64,000 nt of DNA from positions 1,116,001 to 1,180,000 of the forward strand of contig JACJID010000001.1 of the NCBI GenBank assembly GCA_014138725.1, in the 5' to 3' direction. Each line of letters starts with the position of its first letter. The first letter of the stretch is position 1. Positions 44,262-54,334 of this stretch are shown in pieces. The DNA comes from Kutzneria viridogrisea. GTDB taxonomy: Bacteria > Actinomycetota > Actinomycetes > Mycobacteriales > Pseudonocardiaceae. Made by a program: the position numbers and the translations under genes. The notes beneath the pieces were generated by a model that worked only from the letters and a program-made list of their open reading frames with translations, was not told where the DNA came from and made no database searches.

Positions 44262-44640
44262 GTGTGGAGGCAGATTATCGAGCAGGCCAGACTGAGGATG
44301 GCCTGGTGGATATTGGCACGCCCCTCAGTGCAAACTCGTAGCGGTCGGAGCCTTCTAACCAGGCGAAGGTGTGCTCTTCTGGCCATCGGACCTTGCCCAG
44401 GCCGGAGCCGTGCTCCTCGCCCCGACGCGCGATCTGTGGGGAAATTCCCTTGTAACGCATCTGATCCCGGTGACCATCGGAGTCGTAAACCCGATCGGCG
44501 TACATCGTCTCGGAGCGACGGCGAGGACGGTTGCGTCGTTCCCGCATCGAAGGGATCGACTGGATTAGTGGCATCAACTGGGTGATGACAAGGCGGTTGC
44601 CGCCGGTGAGCGAGGCCTGCACCGGGTGCTGCGACCCGAC
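44262..44640 (-). pseudogene. IS5-family transposase remnant (different subgroup)
   Basis: Minus strand: VQASLTGGNRLVITQLMPLI, ETMYADRVYDSDGH and ISPQIARRGEEHGSGLGKVR match the C-terminal half of IS427-type transposases; a frameshift leads to ANIHQAILSLACSIICL. The N-terminal half is absent. Confidence 0.75.
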
Positions 44641-44746
44641 CAAGAAGAGTAATTACGGTAGCCGATGCACACGCTATGGGGCGGGGTCGAATGTGGGTGT
44701 CGCTGCTGCCGCCCGGCAAACCGACCCCGCGCAGCCTGACTCCAGT

Positions 44747-44774
44747 GGTGTCCACCCGTCTCCGGGCGGACACC
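44747..44774. terminator. Hairpin after the DJ-1/PfpI gene
   Basis: GGTGTCC-CCCG and CGGG-GGACACC arms with one unpaired base on each side and a TCTC loop, ten bases past the stop. Confidence 0.7.
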
Positions 44775-44783
44775 ACGGCCTGT

Positions 44784-45500
44784 TCAGGGGCGTTGCCAGA
44801 CCGCGCCGCGCTGTTCGTACTCCAGCACGGACTCGACACCGACACTAACGGCGGACCCCAATTCGCGAGTGACCAGCCAGAGCGCGAGATCGAGACCAGA
44901 GGTGACGCCGCCCGCGGTGACGAGGTCACCGTCGTCGACGACCCGTGCGTCGACGACCTGACCCTTCTGAGCGGTGAGGTCGGCCTTGGCGAGGTGGTGG
45001 GTCGTGCACGGGCGGCCTCGGGTCAGACCGGCAGCCGAGAGCACCATGACGCCGGTGCACACCCCAGCGATGATCATCCCTGCCTGGTGTGCCCGGACCA
45101 GATTACGCAGGACTTCCCTGTCCTTGATCAATGCGTTGACACCGGGCCCGTCCTTGGCGGCATAGCCGCCACCGGGCACGATCAGCAGGTCGGCGTCCGT
45201 CGGGTGCCACGCTGTCGGGACGGCAATCCTGGTCCCGAAAGTCGCGACCACTTCACCGGGCACGCCTGGCCTCACCAACGTCGTCCGTACCTGCCCACCG
45301 GCGTGCACCGCGTGACCCAGCACCTCAACCGGACCGACGAAGTCCTGCTCCTCGACCCCATCGAACATCAAGATCTGGACACGTAACGGCCCTTCGCGCC
45401 CTGTCTTGTCCGCCGCCGAAGCCGCAGGCGCCGCCAGCGGTCCAACCGCGATGGCACCCGTAGCGGCGACTGTCCCCTTCAGAAAGTCCCTGCGTTCCAT
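44784..45500 (-). CDS. DJ-1/PfpI-family protein with Tat signal
   Basis: 238 residues. A twin-arginine start (ERRDFLKG) and a hydrophobic stretch to an AASAA cleavage region indicate export through Tat. The mature domain has the nucleophile elbow AGVCTGVMVLSAAGL with Cys148, LLIVPGGGYAAKDG and THHLAKADL. Family members include isonitrile hydratase-like and AraC-associated glutaminase-like proteins; the exact reaction is unknown. Confidence 0.9.
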   Translation of the reverse strand: MERRDFLKGTVAATGAIAVGPLAAPAASAADKTGREGPLRVQILMFDGVEEQDFVGPVEVLGHAVHAGGQVRTTLVRPGVPGEVVATFGTRIAVPTAWHPTDADLLIVPGGGYAAKDGPGVNALIKDREVLRNLVRAHQAGMIIAGVCTGVMVLSAAGLTRGRPCTTHHLAKADLTAQKGQVVDARVVDDGDLVTAGGVTSGLDLALWLVTRELGSAVSVGVESVLEYEQRGAVWQRP

Positions 45501-46249
45501 CCATCAGCCCTTCGAAGTCGTGGTTCCAATCTTTGACAAGTCGTGGCGGAAACGTGCCGAGTTCCCGCCCGGCTTTCACCCGTTATTGTGGATGACGTCG
45601 ACGATCCGTGCTATAGCACAACGCTTTCGAGGCCGTCGCACGGGGTTGCGAAATTGAGCTGGGCGAAGCTGGCACCAGACTGCCCGTGGTCCGGGCCTGG
45701 CATGGTCGCCACGCCGATTCGTTCCAGCCGCAGCACCGCATGGAGAATCCGGTCCAAGTCGGTGCCCACCCTCCACAGCACGCGGACGATCCCGGCGTGC
45801 CTGGCCTGCTGGACCTGACCCGACACCGAGCCGGTTGACCACCAGCAGGGCGGATGCCCGTCGCGACGTCGTCACGACGGCCGACGCTCGCCAAGCAGTG
45901 AGCAGGTCCAAACCCCACGCGTCACCGAGCGTATTGATCGCGCCACCCCGACGTCCGGCAGGCCACAGCGCAAGCCTCTGCCGTGTACTCACCGGACGCT
46001 GTTGGAACCCACGTCGCAACAGGCCGGCCGCTACGAGCCCGAACCGCAGCGCAACCAAGAGGGTCAGCCCCTGCCCATCATCTGCAAGTAGTTCCCGGTC
46101 GGAACACCGACACCGGTCTCGGTGTCGAATCCCGGTCCAACCTTTGGCAGTGTCGGGCCGGGCGACGCCACAATCTTCCCGAGCACCCTGGGTGAGGACC
46201 GAGACTATCGCTTCACCGGAAGTTGGCGGATAATTTGAGGTAATCTCAC
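45501..46249. other. Degraded region, no intact gene
   Basis: On the minus strand at 45611-45826 one frame looks protein-like (HAGIVRVLWRVGTDLDRILH) but has no family I recognise. The rest resembles frameshifted coding debris. No regulatory feature is identified beyond the expected promoter of the DJ-1 gene near 45501-45560. Confidence 0.4.
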
Positions 46250-46665
46250 GTGGTTGCTTTGCTGAGTCGTTTGAAGCAGGTCAGCGCTGCGGCCAGGGTG
46301 GCGAAGGCGCAGTAGTTGACGGCCGTGCGCCCATAACGGATGACGAGCCTGCGGTAGCCGAACAGCCACGAGATCGTGCGCTCGACGACCCAGCGGTACC
46401 GCCCGAGTCGTTGCGAGAACTCGATGCCCTTACCGGCGATGCGCGGGATGCTGCCGCGGTCACGTCACCATCGGCGGAGGTGGTCGACGTCGTAGGCCTT
46501 ATCCGCGTGCAGCTTCGCCGGCCGAAAGCGGCGCGGACCACGACGGGAGCGGACACGCGGTATCGCCCGAAGCATCGGCTTGAGCGCCTGACTGTCGTGC
46601 AGGTTCGCGCCCGAGACGCCGACCACCAACGGCAGCCCGGCCCGGTCGGTCACCACGTGGAGCGG
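46250..46665 (-). pseudogene. IS5-family transposase remnant
   Basis: Reads DRAGLPLVVGVSGANLHDSQ, KLHADKAYDVDHLRRW, in-frame TGA, then IPRIAGKGIEFSQRLGRYRW and VVERTISWLFGYRRLVIRYG to the normal C-terminus. The 5' half is missing where it joins the HxlR gene at 46665. Confidence 0.8.
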
Positions 46666-46667
46666 GC

Positions 46668-47055
46668 AGGCTCACCGGACCTCTACGCCGCCGACTGCCC
46701 GGTCCGGCCGATCTATGACGACATCACCAGCCGTTGGGCCACCTTGGTGCTGACCACGCTGATGACCCGACCGCATCGCTTCTCGCAGCTCGCGGCCCGC
46801 ATCGGCGGCATCAGCGAGAAGATGCTGGCCCAGACCCTGCGAGCCCTCACCCGGGACGGACTGGTCAACCGCACCGTGGTTCCCACCGTGCCCATCCAGG
46901 TCACCTACGAACTGACCGCATTGGGCACGGATCTGACACCGCACCTGGCGGCCCTGGTCACCTGGGTCTCCCGCCACACCAGCACGATCCAGGCGGCCCA
47001 GGCCGGCTACGACGCCGACATACCGATCCCACCCGCCGTGGCGAACCGCCGCTGA
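46668..47055 (+). pseudogene. HxlR-family regulator, N-terminus replaced by IS debris
   Basis: From about 46668: PDLYAADCPVRPIYDDITSR, then ISEKMLAQTLRALTRDGLVN and VTYELTALG, a typical winged HTH with the conserved Cys (DCPVR). The natural start is gone; the frame stays open upstream to ATG 46411 through antisense IS5 sequence, giving a possible 214-residue chimera. Whether it is expressed is unknown. Confidence 0.75.
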
Positions 47056-47164
47056 CCTCGCTCACACCGATCGAGGGCGGTCAAGGGCCAACGCGGCAGG
47101 TGCGGGTGCGACATCGGCGAGGTCGACCTCCGTGGTCGAGGCCGACCTCGCCGAGGCCGTGAGG

Positions 47165-48151
47165 TCAGTGCAGCGGCAGGCTTTCGAGGGTGAACACCGG
47201 GCTGGTCAGCGGAGCGCCGTCCAGGTAGGTGTCCATCTGGGAATTCGTCACCAGCAGCCGGTCTCCGCTCACGGCGACGCCGGTGGTCGTGTCGGCCCCC
47301 GGGTAGGTGCGTTCGGAGACGATGCTGGCCTGGGTGTCGTCCTCGGACAGTCGCACGGTGGCGATCTCGTTGTTCACCGAACGGGCGACGTACAGGGTGT
47401 TGCCTCGCCGCGCGATGCCGTCGGCACTGGTCAGGGGCGGTGCGGTGATCTTGCGGACTTCGCCGGTGGCCAGGGTGAGCCGGTAGAGCGCTCCGCTGTA
47501 CCAGTAGCCGATGATCAGGGACTTACCATTGGGGGCGGCCACGATGCCGTTGCCGTTGGACTTGCCGGCCACATAGTCCGGCAAGTGGTAGGCCACCTCC
47601 AGAGTCCGCTGGGCCCCGGTGGCGGGGGCGTGCACCGCGGCGGCCGGAATCCGGTAGACCACGGCACGGAAGGAGTCGGTGATGTAGACGTCCCCGTCGG
47701 GGGTGACGGCCCCGTCGTTGACGAGGGTTGGCTCGCCCGTGTCGGGGACGGTGTAGCTGGCAACGAGCTTGCCGTTGTCGGCGTAGACGAAGAAGCGTCC
47801 GGTGAAAGCGCCGGCGACCAGTAGCCGATCGCCGGTGATCTTGACCCCGGTGGCTTGGGTGCGGCCGTCCTGGCCGCCCGGCAGGAAGGGGTCGAGCGTC
47901 CTCGCGCCGACGCGCCCACGGTAGACGGTGCCGTCGGCGATGCTGGCGGTGTAGACGTAGTGGTTGTCGGCCGCGACGCTTTCCGGGAAGGCATTGCGGC
48001 CGTTGATCGTGATCGGGTAGCCGCCGCACTCATGGCCATGGGCCGGCGCGGCGGTGGCGGGAACGGTGAAAGCGGTCAGGGCGGCGGACATCGCGGCGAG
48101 GGTGAGCAGCGCACGCCGCCACGCTGTGGGTGCGATGGTGCGGGTGGACAT
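47165..48151 (-). CDS. Secreted SMP-30/gluconolactonase-like beta-propeller protein
   Basis: 328 residues from ATG 48151 (GGAAAGG upstream). Signal peptide to about residue 34 (TVPATAAPA). The body is built of repeated YVYTAS.., GVKITGDRLLVAGA.., NDGAVTPDGDVYITDSF.., GIARRGNTLYVARS.. blades. DGAVTPDGDVYITD and the Asn/Asp positions suit metal binding as in SMP-30. The substrate is unknown. It follows the QorB-like gene by 51 bases and is probably co-transcribed. Confidence 0.85.
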   Translation of the reverse strand: MSTRTIAPTAWRRALLTLAAMSAALTAFTVPATAAPAHGHECGGYPITINGRNAFPESVAADNHYVYTASIADGTVYRGRVGARTLDPFLPGGQDGRTQATGVKITGDRLLVAGAFTGRFFVYADNGKLVASYTVPDTGEPTLVNDGAVTPDGDVYITDSFRAVVYRIPAAAVHAPATGAQRTLEVAYHLPDYVAGKSNGNGIVAAPNGKSLIIGYWYSGALYRLTLATGEVRKITAPPLTSADGIARRGNTLYVARSVNNEIATVRLSEDDTQASIVSERTYPGADTTTGVAVSGDRLLVTNSQMDTYLDGAPLTSPVFTLESLPLH

Positions 48152-48202
48152 CGTGCTGGACCTTTCCAATGGACTCGGCGGGAAGTGTCTCGCTGACGCT
48201 GA

Positions 48203-49063
48203 TCAGCGCAGCGCGTCGGCGACCGCGTCGGCCAGGGACGTGGTCGGCCGTCCGATCAGCCGGCTCAGGTCGCCGGAGTCGGTGTAGAACTCACCGCGGC
48301 CAAGACCGAGATCGGCGTCGGCGAGGGCGGCCGCCACCTCGGCGGGCAAGCCCATACCGGTCAGCGCCTCGGCAAGCTTCGCCGCGGGCAGGTCGGTGTA
48401 GGCGATCGGCTTCCCGGTGGCGACCGAGACGGTGGCGGCGAGTTCGGCCAGGGTGAACGCCTCGTCCCCGCCCAACTCGTACACCGCACCGGCGTGGCCT
48501 TCGCCGGTCAGCACGGCCGCGGCTGCCGCGGCGTAGTCGGCGCGGGACGCGGCGCTGATCCTGCCCTCCCCCGCCGCCCCGACGAAGGCACCGTGCTGGC
48601 GGGCCATGGGCAGTAGGGCGGTGTAGTTCTCCAGGTACCCACTGTTACGCAGGAGCACGCTGGGGACCTCGCGCTCCCACAGGTACTCCTCGGTGTCGCG
48701 GTGCGTGGCAGCGAGGATCGTGGTGGCCGTGTCGGCGTGCACCATGCTCGTGTACGCCACCAGGGACACCCCAGCGGCCAGCGCGGCGTCGATGGCACGC
48801 CGATGGTTGGCGAGGCGCTCCTCCACCGGGATCGTGGCCGAGATCAGCAGCAGCTTGTCGGCTCCCGCGAAGGCCGCCACGAGGCTGTCCGGGTCGGCGA
48901 AGTCGGCCCGGCGCACCAGGACACCGCGGTCGGCCAGGTCCTTGATCCCCGCGAGGTTCCGGCCGGTTGCGATGATCTGCGAGGCGGGAACTCCGTGCCG
49001 CAGCAACGCTTCGACGGTGAGCCTGCCCAGCTGGCCGGTGGCTCCGGTGACAACGATTGACAT
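48203..49063 (-). CDS. NmrA-like NAD(P)H-quinone oxidoreductase (QorB type)
   Basis: 286 residues. Rossmann motif VTGATGQLG at the N-terminus, ATGRN after beta-2 (as in NADP-binding members), DKLLLISA, YTSMVHAD and LRNSGYLENY. Length and motifs fit QorB/YtfG-like reductases. The divergent HxlR gene is the usual partner of this family, which responds to quinones or electrophiles. Confidence 0.88.
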   Translation of the reverse strand: MSIVVTGATGQLGRLTVEALLRHGVPASQIIATGRNLAGIKDLADRGVLVRRADFADPDSLVAAFAGADKLLLISATIPVEERLANHRRAIDAALAAGVSLVAYTSMVHADTATTILAATHRDTEEYLWEREVPSVLLRNSGYLENYTALLPMARQHGAFVGAAGEGRISAASRADYAAAAAAVLTGEGHAGAVYELGGDEAFTLAELAATVSVATGKPIAYTDLPAAKLAEALTGMGLPAEVAAALADADLGLGRGEFYTDSGDLSRLIGRPTTSLADAVADALR

Positions 49064-49184
49064 CGACGATCCCCATTTCCGCCGCGGTCTCTCGCGGCAT
49101 CACGGGGTGAACGATGACCTCATGACTTACTGTTGGGAAGTAGCCACTTTTTGGTAAGGTAACCACCTGTCCGAAAGCAATGAG

Positions 49185-49598
49185 GTGAGCGCGGTGGCAA
49201 CCGTCAAGTCCGTGACCGAGGCGACATCGTCGTGGGACCCGTACGCGCGTGGCTGCCCGTCACGGGACCTGCTCGACCGGATCGGCGACAAGTGGTCCAT
49301 CCTCGTGCTCGGCGAACTCGGCAAGCAGGGGCCGTGCCGGTTCACCCAGCTGCGCAATCGGTTGTCGGGGGTGAGCGAGAAGATGCTCACCCAGACCCTG
49401 CGCGCCCTCGAGCGCGATGGCCTGGTCCGGCGAACGGTCTATCCGGTGGTGCCGGTGCGGGTCGAGTACGAGCTGACTCCGCTCGGCCAGACGCTGCGGG
49501 TGCCCCTGAAGGCGCTCACGGAGTGGTCGGTGCGGCACCTGGCGGAGGTCCTCGCCGCCCGCGAGGTGTACGACGCCCATGCCGGGAACAAAGGGTGA
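49185..49598 (+). CDS. HxlR-family regulator
   Basis: 137 residues from GTG 49185; GTG 49194 has a better-placed GAGG. The conserved Cys is in YARGCPSRDLLDRIGDKWSI; the winged HTH includes FTQLRNRLSGVSEKMLTQTL and VEYELTPLG. Divergent from the QorB-like gene, it probably represses it and is released by thiol oxidation of the Cys, as in QorR/YodB. That mechanism is inferred from the family. Confidence 0.92.
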   Translation: MSAVATVKSVTEATSSWDPYARGCPSRDLLDRIGDKWSILVLGELGKQGPCRFTQLRNRLSGVSEKMLTQTLRALERDGLVRRTVYPVVPVRVEYELTPLGQTLRVPLKALTEWSVRHLAEVLAAREVYDAHAGNKG

Positions 49599-49786
49599 CG
49601 GGTGGCCTCGATCATGCACAAAACCGTTGGTGCACAACGACTTTCGAATTCAAAAATAGGCACTCAACTTGTTGTTTAGGCGACCCGCGGCGGTCAACGA
49701 AAACAACTCCTTCACTTGCCGAGGCAAGTCAAAAGGTAACTCATCAAGAGTTTCCTTAGCAAGTGTTTCGAGTTGTATGGACAAGC

Positions 49787-50262
49787 ATGATACGGCTCAT
49801 GGACACCCGGTCGCCCTGGCTCGACGACGACCAGCAGGAGCTGTGGCAGGCGCTCCTCACGGTCGTCATCGCCCTCCCTGCAGCCCTTGACCGCCACTTG
49901 CAGCGAGACGCGGGCATCTCCGATTTCGAGTACGGGTTCTGGCTCAGCTGGCCATTGCCAACGAGGCCACGATGCGGCTCAGTGACCTGGCCCGCCTCTG
50001 CGACAGCACCCAGCCCCGGCTGTCGAAGGTGATGGACCGCTTCGAAGCCCGCGACCGGGTCGTCCGCCGCCTCGACCCAGCGACGGTCGATACACCCTCG
50101 CCACCCTGACCGACGCTACCCGGCGGAAGCTCGCCGAGTGCGCGCCGGAACACGTCGCACAGGTGAAGCGGCTCGTGTTCGATCCGCTCAGCGCCGCCAC
50201 CTCGCAGCCGGGCTCACTCGCATCGCCGCTACCGTGCGCCGGGAACTCGAAGGACGCTGAGG
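49787..50262 (+). pseudogene. MarR-family regulator with several frameshifts
   Basis: ATG 49787 (or 49799) begins LDDDQQELWQALLTVVIALP and DAGISDFEYGFWLS; near 49950 the frame shifts to AIANEATMRLSDLARLCDST and KVMDRFEARDRVVRRLDP; near 50085 it shifts again to LATLTDATRRKLAECAPEHV. At least two, probably three indels. Confidence 0.8.
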
Positions 50263-50901
50263 GCCGTCCTCCAGTGGATCATGGGCAGATCTGCGACCCC
50301 AGTAACGCGGCAGTGCGGCGTTCTCCGCTCCCGGCGGCAGCCGTGCTCGCCGAACACTACCCGCGAGTGGAGTTGCGGATAAGCGAGTACGAACCGCACG
50401 AGGCCTTTGCCGCGCTGCTGGCCGACGACGTCGACCTTGCCCTCACCTATGACTACGACCTCGCACCGGCCACTACGGACCCGCCGTCAGCTCAAGTCTG
50501 CTATGGGCAGAGAGGTGGGGCGTTGCCGCCCCGGCGGTTGACGAGGTGAGCGCGCGCGGCGGCAACACGGTGGCAGTCTTCGAGGCGTTCCGTGAGCACA
50601 GTTGGATGGTCAACTTTCGCGACACCGCCGACGAGGACGTGGTTCGCAGGCTGGCGGCGATGAGGGGTTCACTCCGCGCATCACGCATCGTGCGGACAGC
50701 CTGGGGTTGGTGGAGGATCTCATCGCGACCGGCCCGGCACCGGTCATCGGCCTGCTGCCGGCGGGTTATGGGCCGCGAACCGAGGTCGCACTGTTCCCGC
50801 TCGCCGGGCCGGAGGTGCGGCAACGCGCCTTCGCTTGTACCCATCGCGGGCGGGAGGTGTGGCCGCCGCTGTGGCTGGTTCTCGGGCTGCCGGGACGCTG
50901 A
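50263..50901 (+). pseudogene. LysR-type substrate-binding domain remnant
   Basis: Segments LAEHYPRVELRISEYEPHEA, LLADDVDLALTYDYD, SWMVNFRDTADEDVV, FTPRITHRADSLGLVEDLIA and GPAPVIGLLPAGYGPRTEVA lie in order but in different frames. The N-terminal HTH is missing. A decayed LTTR following the decayed MarR gene. Confidence 0.7.
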
Positions 50902-51075
50902 TGACGGTTACTCCATCTCAGGCGGATGGACGCAATCGCGACGCTCACATCGGTCTGCTCTCGTGTGCCCTCGCTGTGTGCGCTCGCGCCTCTGTGGCGG
51001 GCGGGTCCTCGTCGACCCGATGGTCAAATTGGTAGCCAAACACTGATCACATCATTCTAGGTTGGCTCTTCGCTA

Positions 51076-52208
51076 GTGTCCTGCGTCTTAAGTTCGTCCC
51101 TGAAGTGTAGGGTCGGTGGATGGCACGTACTGGCCGACCGATGCCCGAGCTGACGCTGACTGACCAGGAACGGGACACGCTGGAGCGGTGGGCGCGCCGG
51201 GCGAAGTCGTCGCAGGCGTTGGTGTTGCGTTGCCGGATCGTCCTGGCCTGTGCGGACGGCTTGGCCCGCAAGGACATCGCCGAGAAGCTGCGTGTGAATC
51301 CAGCGACGGTGACCAAGTGGCGGGGACGGTTCCTGAAGCGTCGGCTGGATGGCCTGGTGGACGAGCACCGTTCGGGACGGCCACCCTCGATCGCACTGGA
51401 CCAGGTCGAGGACGTGATCGTGGCGACGCTGGAGCAGACTCCGACCAACGCCACACACTGGTCCCGCGCGACGATGGCCGAGCGCTCGGGCCTGTCCAAG
51501 TCCACGATCGGGCGGATCTGGCGGGATTTCGGCCTCAAGCCCCACCAGGCGGACACCTTCACGCTGTCCACCGACCCGTCGTTCGTGGACAAGGTCGTCG
51601 ATGTCGTGGGCCTATACCACAACCCACCCGACCGTGCGGTCGTGCTGTGTGTTGACGAGAAGTCCCAGATCCAGGCGCTGGACCGGTCCCAGCCGGTGCT
51701 GCCGATGATGCCGGGCATGCCCGAACGGCGTACACACGACTACAGTCGTAACGGGATCACCACCTTGTTCGCGGCCTTCGACGTCGCCAGCGGGACCGTG
51801 ATCGGCGAGCCGCATCGTCAGCACAGGGCTGCGGAGTTCCGCAAGTTCCTGGCCACCATCGACAAGACCGTGCCGGCCAGGCTGGACATCCACATGGTGT
51901 GCGACAACTACGGCACGCACAAGACGCCCGCGGTCAAGGCGTGGCTGGCCAAGCATCCCCGGTTCCACATGCACTTCACCCCCACCGGATCCAGCTGGCT
52001 CAACCAGGTCGAGCCATGGTTCAGGTTCCTGACCGAGCAGAAGATCCGCCGTGGGGCCCACAAGAGTGTGCGGGCACTGGAGAAGGACATCCGTGCCTGG
52101 ATCGCTGACTGGAATGACCATCCGCGGCCGTTTCTGTGGACCAAGAGCGCTGAGGAGATCATGGGGTCGCTCGCCCGATTTTGTCGCCCAAGTTCTGACG
52201 CAGGACGC
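51076..52208 (+). mobile_element. IS630-family element (type C)
   Basis: Inverted ends CTAGTGTCCTGCGTCTTAAG and CTAGCGTCCTGCGTCAGAAC include TA dinucleotides at 51074-51075 and 52209-52210, as expected for the family. Unrelated in sequence to types A and B. Confidence 0.85.
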
Positions 52209-52211
52209 TAG
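51120..52211 (+). CDS. IS630-family transposase (type C)
   Basis: 363 residues. HTH ([20 protein letters not shown]), second HTH ([17 protein letters not shown]), then the DDE core: [28 protein letters not shown] and [11 protein letters not shown]. The [12 protein letters not shown] linker is typical. Complete and single-frame. Confidence 0.92.
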   Translation: MARTGRPMPELTLTDQERDTLERWARRAKSSQALVLRCRIVLACADGLARKDIAEKLRVNPATVTKWRGRFLKRRLDGLVDEHRSGRPPSIALDQVEDVIVATLEQTPTNATHWSRATMAERSGLSKSTIGRIWRDFGLKPHQADTFTLSTDPSFVDKVVDVVGLYHNPPDRAVVLCVDEKSQIQALDRSQPVLPMMPGMPERRTHDYSRNGITTLFAAFDVASGTVIGEPHRQHRAAEFRKFLATIDKTVPARLDIHMVCDNYGTHKTPAVKAWLAKHPRFHMHFTPTGSSWLNQVEPWFRFLTEQKIRRGAHKSVRALEKDIRAWIADWNDHPRPFLWTKSAEEIMGSLARFCRPSSDAGR

Positions 52212-52221
52212 CTTACTAGCC

Positions 52222-53432
52222 TGTCCGTGCCGAGAAATACGTCCGTGCAGGTCAGCAGGCATCGGAGTATGACCGGTCGCCGTCCGGCATGATCGCGGCT
52301 CGTGCTGGTCCGCTTCACCTACCTCGCCGTCACCCACGCCTTCGCCGCGCTGCGGCTACTGCGCATGACCGACCGTGAGAAGGACATCGAGATCCTCGCG
52401 TTACGCCATCAACTCACGGTCTTGCACAGACAACTCGGCAAGCGGCGCCCACGACTGAGACCCGAGGACAGGGCGTTGCTCGCAGCCCTGCTCGTGCCGC
52501 TGTCGCGCGCGACGTTGCGCCGGCTCCAGCTGCTGGTCAGTCCAGACACAGTGCTGCGGTGGCATCGCAACCTGGTGAAAACCCGCCACGCCCGCGCAAG
52601 TGTGCACCGAGGGCCCGGGCGTCCGCGTACTGTCGCGTCGATCCGCCGGCTCGTCCTGCGCCTGGCGACCGAGAACCCCTCGTGGGGTTATCGGCGCATT
52701 CACGGCGAACTCGCGCTCCTGGGTGCCACGATCGCTGCCTCCACGGTGTGGGAGATCCTCAAGTCTGCCGGCGTCGATCCGGCCCCGCACCGGACGACCG
52801 TTACCTGGGCCGACTTCCTGCGCTCGCAGGCTGAGGCAATCCTGGCGATGGACTTCATCGAAACGGTCACGCTCACCGGGCAGCGCCAGTACATCCTCGC
52901 CGCCATCCACCACGCTGGCCGGCGCGTCCGAATTCTCGGCACTACCGCCCACCCCACCCATGCCTGGGTCACCCAGGCCGTCCGCAACCTGCTCATGGAC
53001 TTGGAGGACGCCGGGAACCTCGCGCGGGTCAGGCTCCTCATCCGCGACCGCGACGCCAAATACCCCGCGCTGCTCGACGCGATCCTCAGCGCCGCCGGAA
53101 TCTCCACAGTGTTGACCGGTGTCCGGATGCCCCGCATGAACTCGATCACCGAACGCTGGGTGAAGACGCTGCGCACGGAATTGCTGGACCGCATGCTGAT
53201 CTGGAATCAGACCCACCTCCGGCACGCGCTGCGCGAGTACGAGCGGCACTACAACCTGCACCGAACTCACCGATCCCTCGCCGCCGCAGCACCCCTGCGA
53301 GCCCGGCCCCAGCCCTTTGAACCTGACCGGATCGAACGCCTCGCCGTACGCCGGCGAGACCGTCTCGGCGGAGTCCTCCATGAGTATCGACATGCCGCTT
53401 GACCTGCATGGACGTAGTTTTCGGCACGCACA
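52222..53432 (+). mobile_element. IS3-like insertion sequence, second type
   Basis: Ends TGTCCGTGCCGAGAAATACG and, inverted, TGTGCGTGCCGAAAACTACG, both continuing into TCC-TGCAGGTCA. 1211 bases, flanked by GCC on both sides (possible 3-bp duplication). Confidence 0.8.
52302..53402 (+). CDS. IS3-like transposase with integrase core
   Basis: 366 residues; HTH region (EILALRHQLTVLHRQLG), YRRIHGELALLG linker, core Asp in AMDFIETV, Asp in IRDRDAKYP, Glu in NSITERWVKTLR; C-terminus GGVLHEYRHAA resembles that of the element at 5840. Intact. Confidence 0.92.
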   Translation: MLVRFTYLAVTHAFAALRLLRMTDREKDIEILALRHQLTVLHRQLGKRRPRLRPEDRALLAALLVPLSRATLRRLQLLVSPDTVLRWHRNLVKTRHARASVHRGPGRPRTVASIRRLVLRLATENPSWGYRRIHGELALLGATIAASTVWEILKSAGVDPAPHRTTVTWADFLRSQAEAILAMDFIETVTLTGQRQYILAAIHHAGRRVRILGTTAHPTHAWVTQAVRNLLMDLEDAGNLARVRLLIRDRDAKYPALLDAILSAAGISTVLTGVRMPRMNSITERWVKTLRTELLDRMLIWNQTHLRHALREYERHYNLHRTHRSLAAAAPLRARPQPFEPDRIERLAVRRRDRLGGVLHEYRHAA

Positions 53433-53714
53433 GCCGTCGACCATCGTATTCCGAAAGTTCAAGGTGGCTCGGGCGATCCAAGCAATGGGGACCTGCTATG
53501 TGCGGTGTGCAACAGTGTAGACAAGCGGGGATATTCCTACTGGGAGCTGTACGAGCAGATGGGAACATTCCCGAACGGAGGCCTTCCATGGTGAGTGATA
53601 GAATAGTTAGTAGGGTAGAGTTGACCTCTCGAAGCCGAATTCTCCCTTGCCGTGTGATGCTCTGGCGCTTGATTTGCACGGCCGCATAGCGCTCAAATAG
53701 ACGTTACTCGTCAG
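53433..53714. other. Low-GC intergenic region
   Basis: A/T-richer than the surroundings, no supported gene. It leads into the large palindrome. Confidence 0.45.
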
Positions 53715-53752
53715 CAAGGGTTGGCTCAAATTGAAATTTGAGCCAACCCTTG
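53715..53752. terminator. 38-bp perfect palindrome, probable terminator
   Basis: CAAGGGTTGGCTCAAATT and its exact reverse complement are separated by only GA; CTCG and CGAG flank it outside. It lies 72 bases beyond the DUF4265 stop and could terminate transcription from both sides. Confidence 0.65.
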
Positions 53753-53824
53753 CGAGAAGTCATGCCGAGCCTCAATAACCTCCTTTTCTGATCGTTTGAC
53801 TTGTATAATGGAGCGGGATTGGTG

Positions 53825-54334
53825 TTATATCTTAATAGATTCCCAGGCGTCGCCAATGCACCCTTCCTCGTACTCCCACCAGCCCTCTGATTCGCCACGG
53901 TGTAGCAGGCGCTTCACTTCGTGGAGATTTACGTCTGGTGGTACGCTGAGAGCGACCATGCCGAACTGCTCAATGCCTTCGCCGTCGACGCCGAGCGGAG
54001 AGAAGGCATCTAGTACTGCTTGTCTGCTACCGGCTAGCGGACCATCAGGAAAGGGGATTATGCGAATGGTACACGCTCCGGACCATGAGATTTTTTCCAT
54101 GGCCCATAGGGTTCCATTATTACTGGTTGAGACTCGGACGATGTCACCTACTGCAACATTACGAGCAAACCATGGTATATTGTCAACTTGAACTAGTTCG
54201 CCTTCTGTAAGAGGAATTCCCCAGAGGCCTTCGTTGTCGACCGGAGGCCAGCCATCCTGACTCGGCTGTAATAGGAATCGAACGCGGACGTGGTTCGCTT
54301 TGGTACTCTGTGGAGAAATCTCTTGCTCGGTCAC
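53825..54334 (-). CDS. DUF4265 protein on a lower-GC islet
   Basis: 169 residues. VRVRFLLQPSQDGWPPVDNE, GLWGIPL, VDNIPWFARNVAVGDIVRV and GACTIRIIPF fit DUF4265, a family of unknown role seen in actinobacteria and often in variable regions. Third codon positions and flanks are markedly A/T-richer than neighbours, indicating recent transfer. It is bounded by IS elements on both sides. It could be an immunity-type protein, but no toxin gene is next to it. Confidence 0.8.
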   Translation of the reverse strand: MTEQEISPQSTKANHVRVRFLLQPSQDGWPPVDNEGLWGIPLTEGELVQVDNIPWFARNVAVGDIVRVSTSNNGTLWAMEKISWSGACTIRIIPFPDGPLAGSRQAVLDAFSPLGVDGEGIEQFGMVALSVPPDVNLHEVKRLLHRGESEGWWEYEEGCIGDAWESIKI

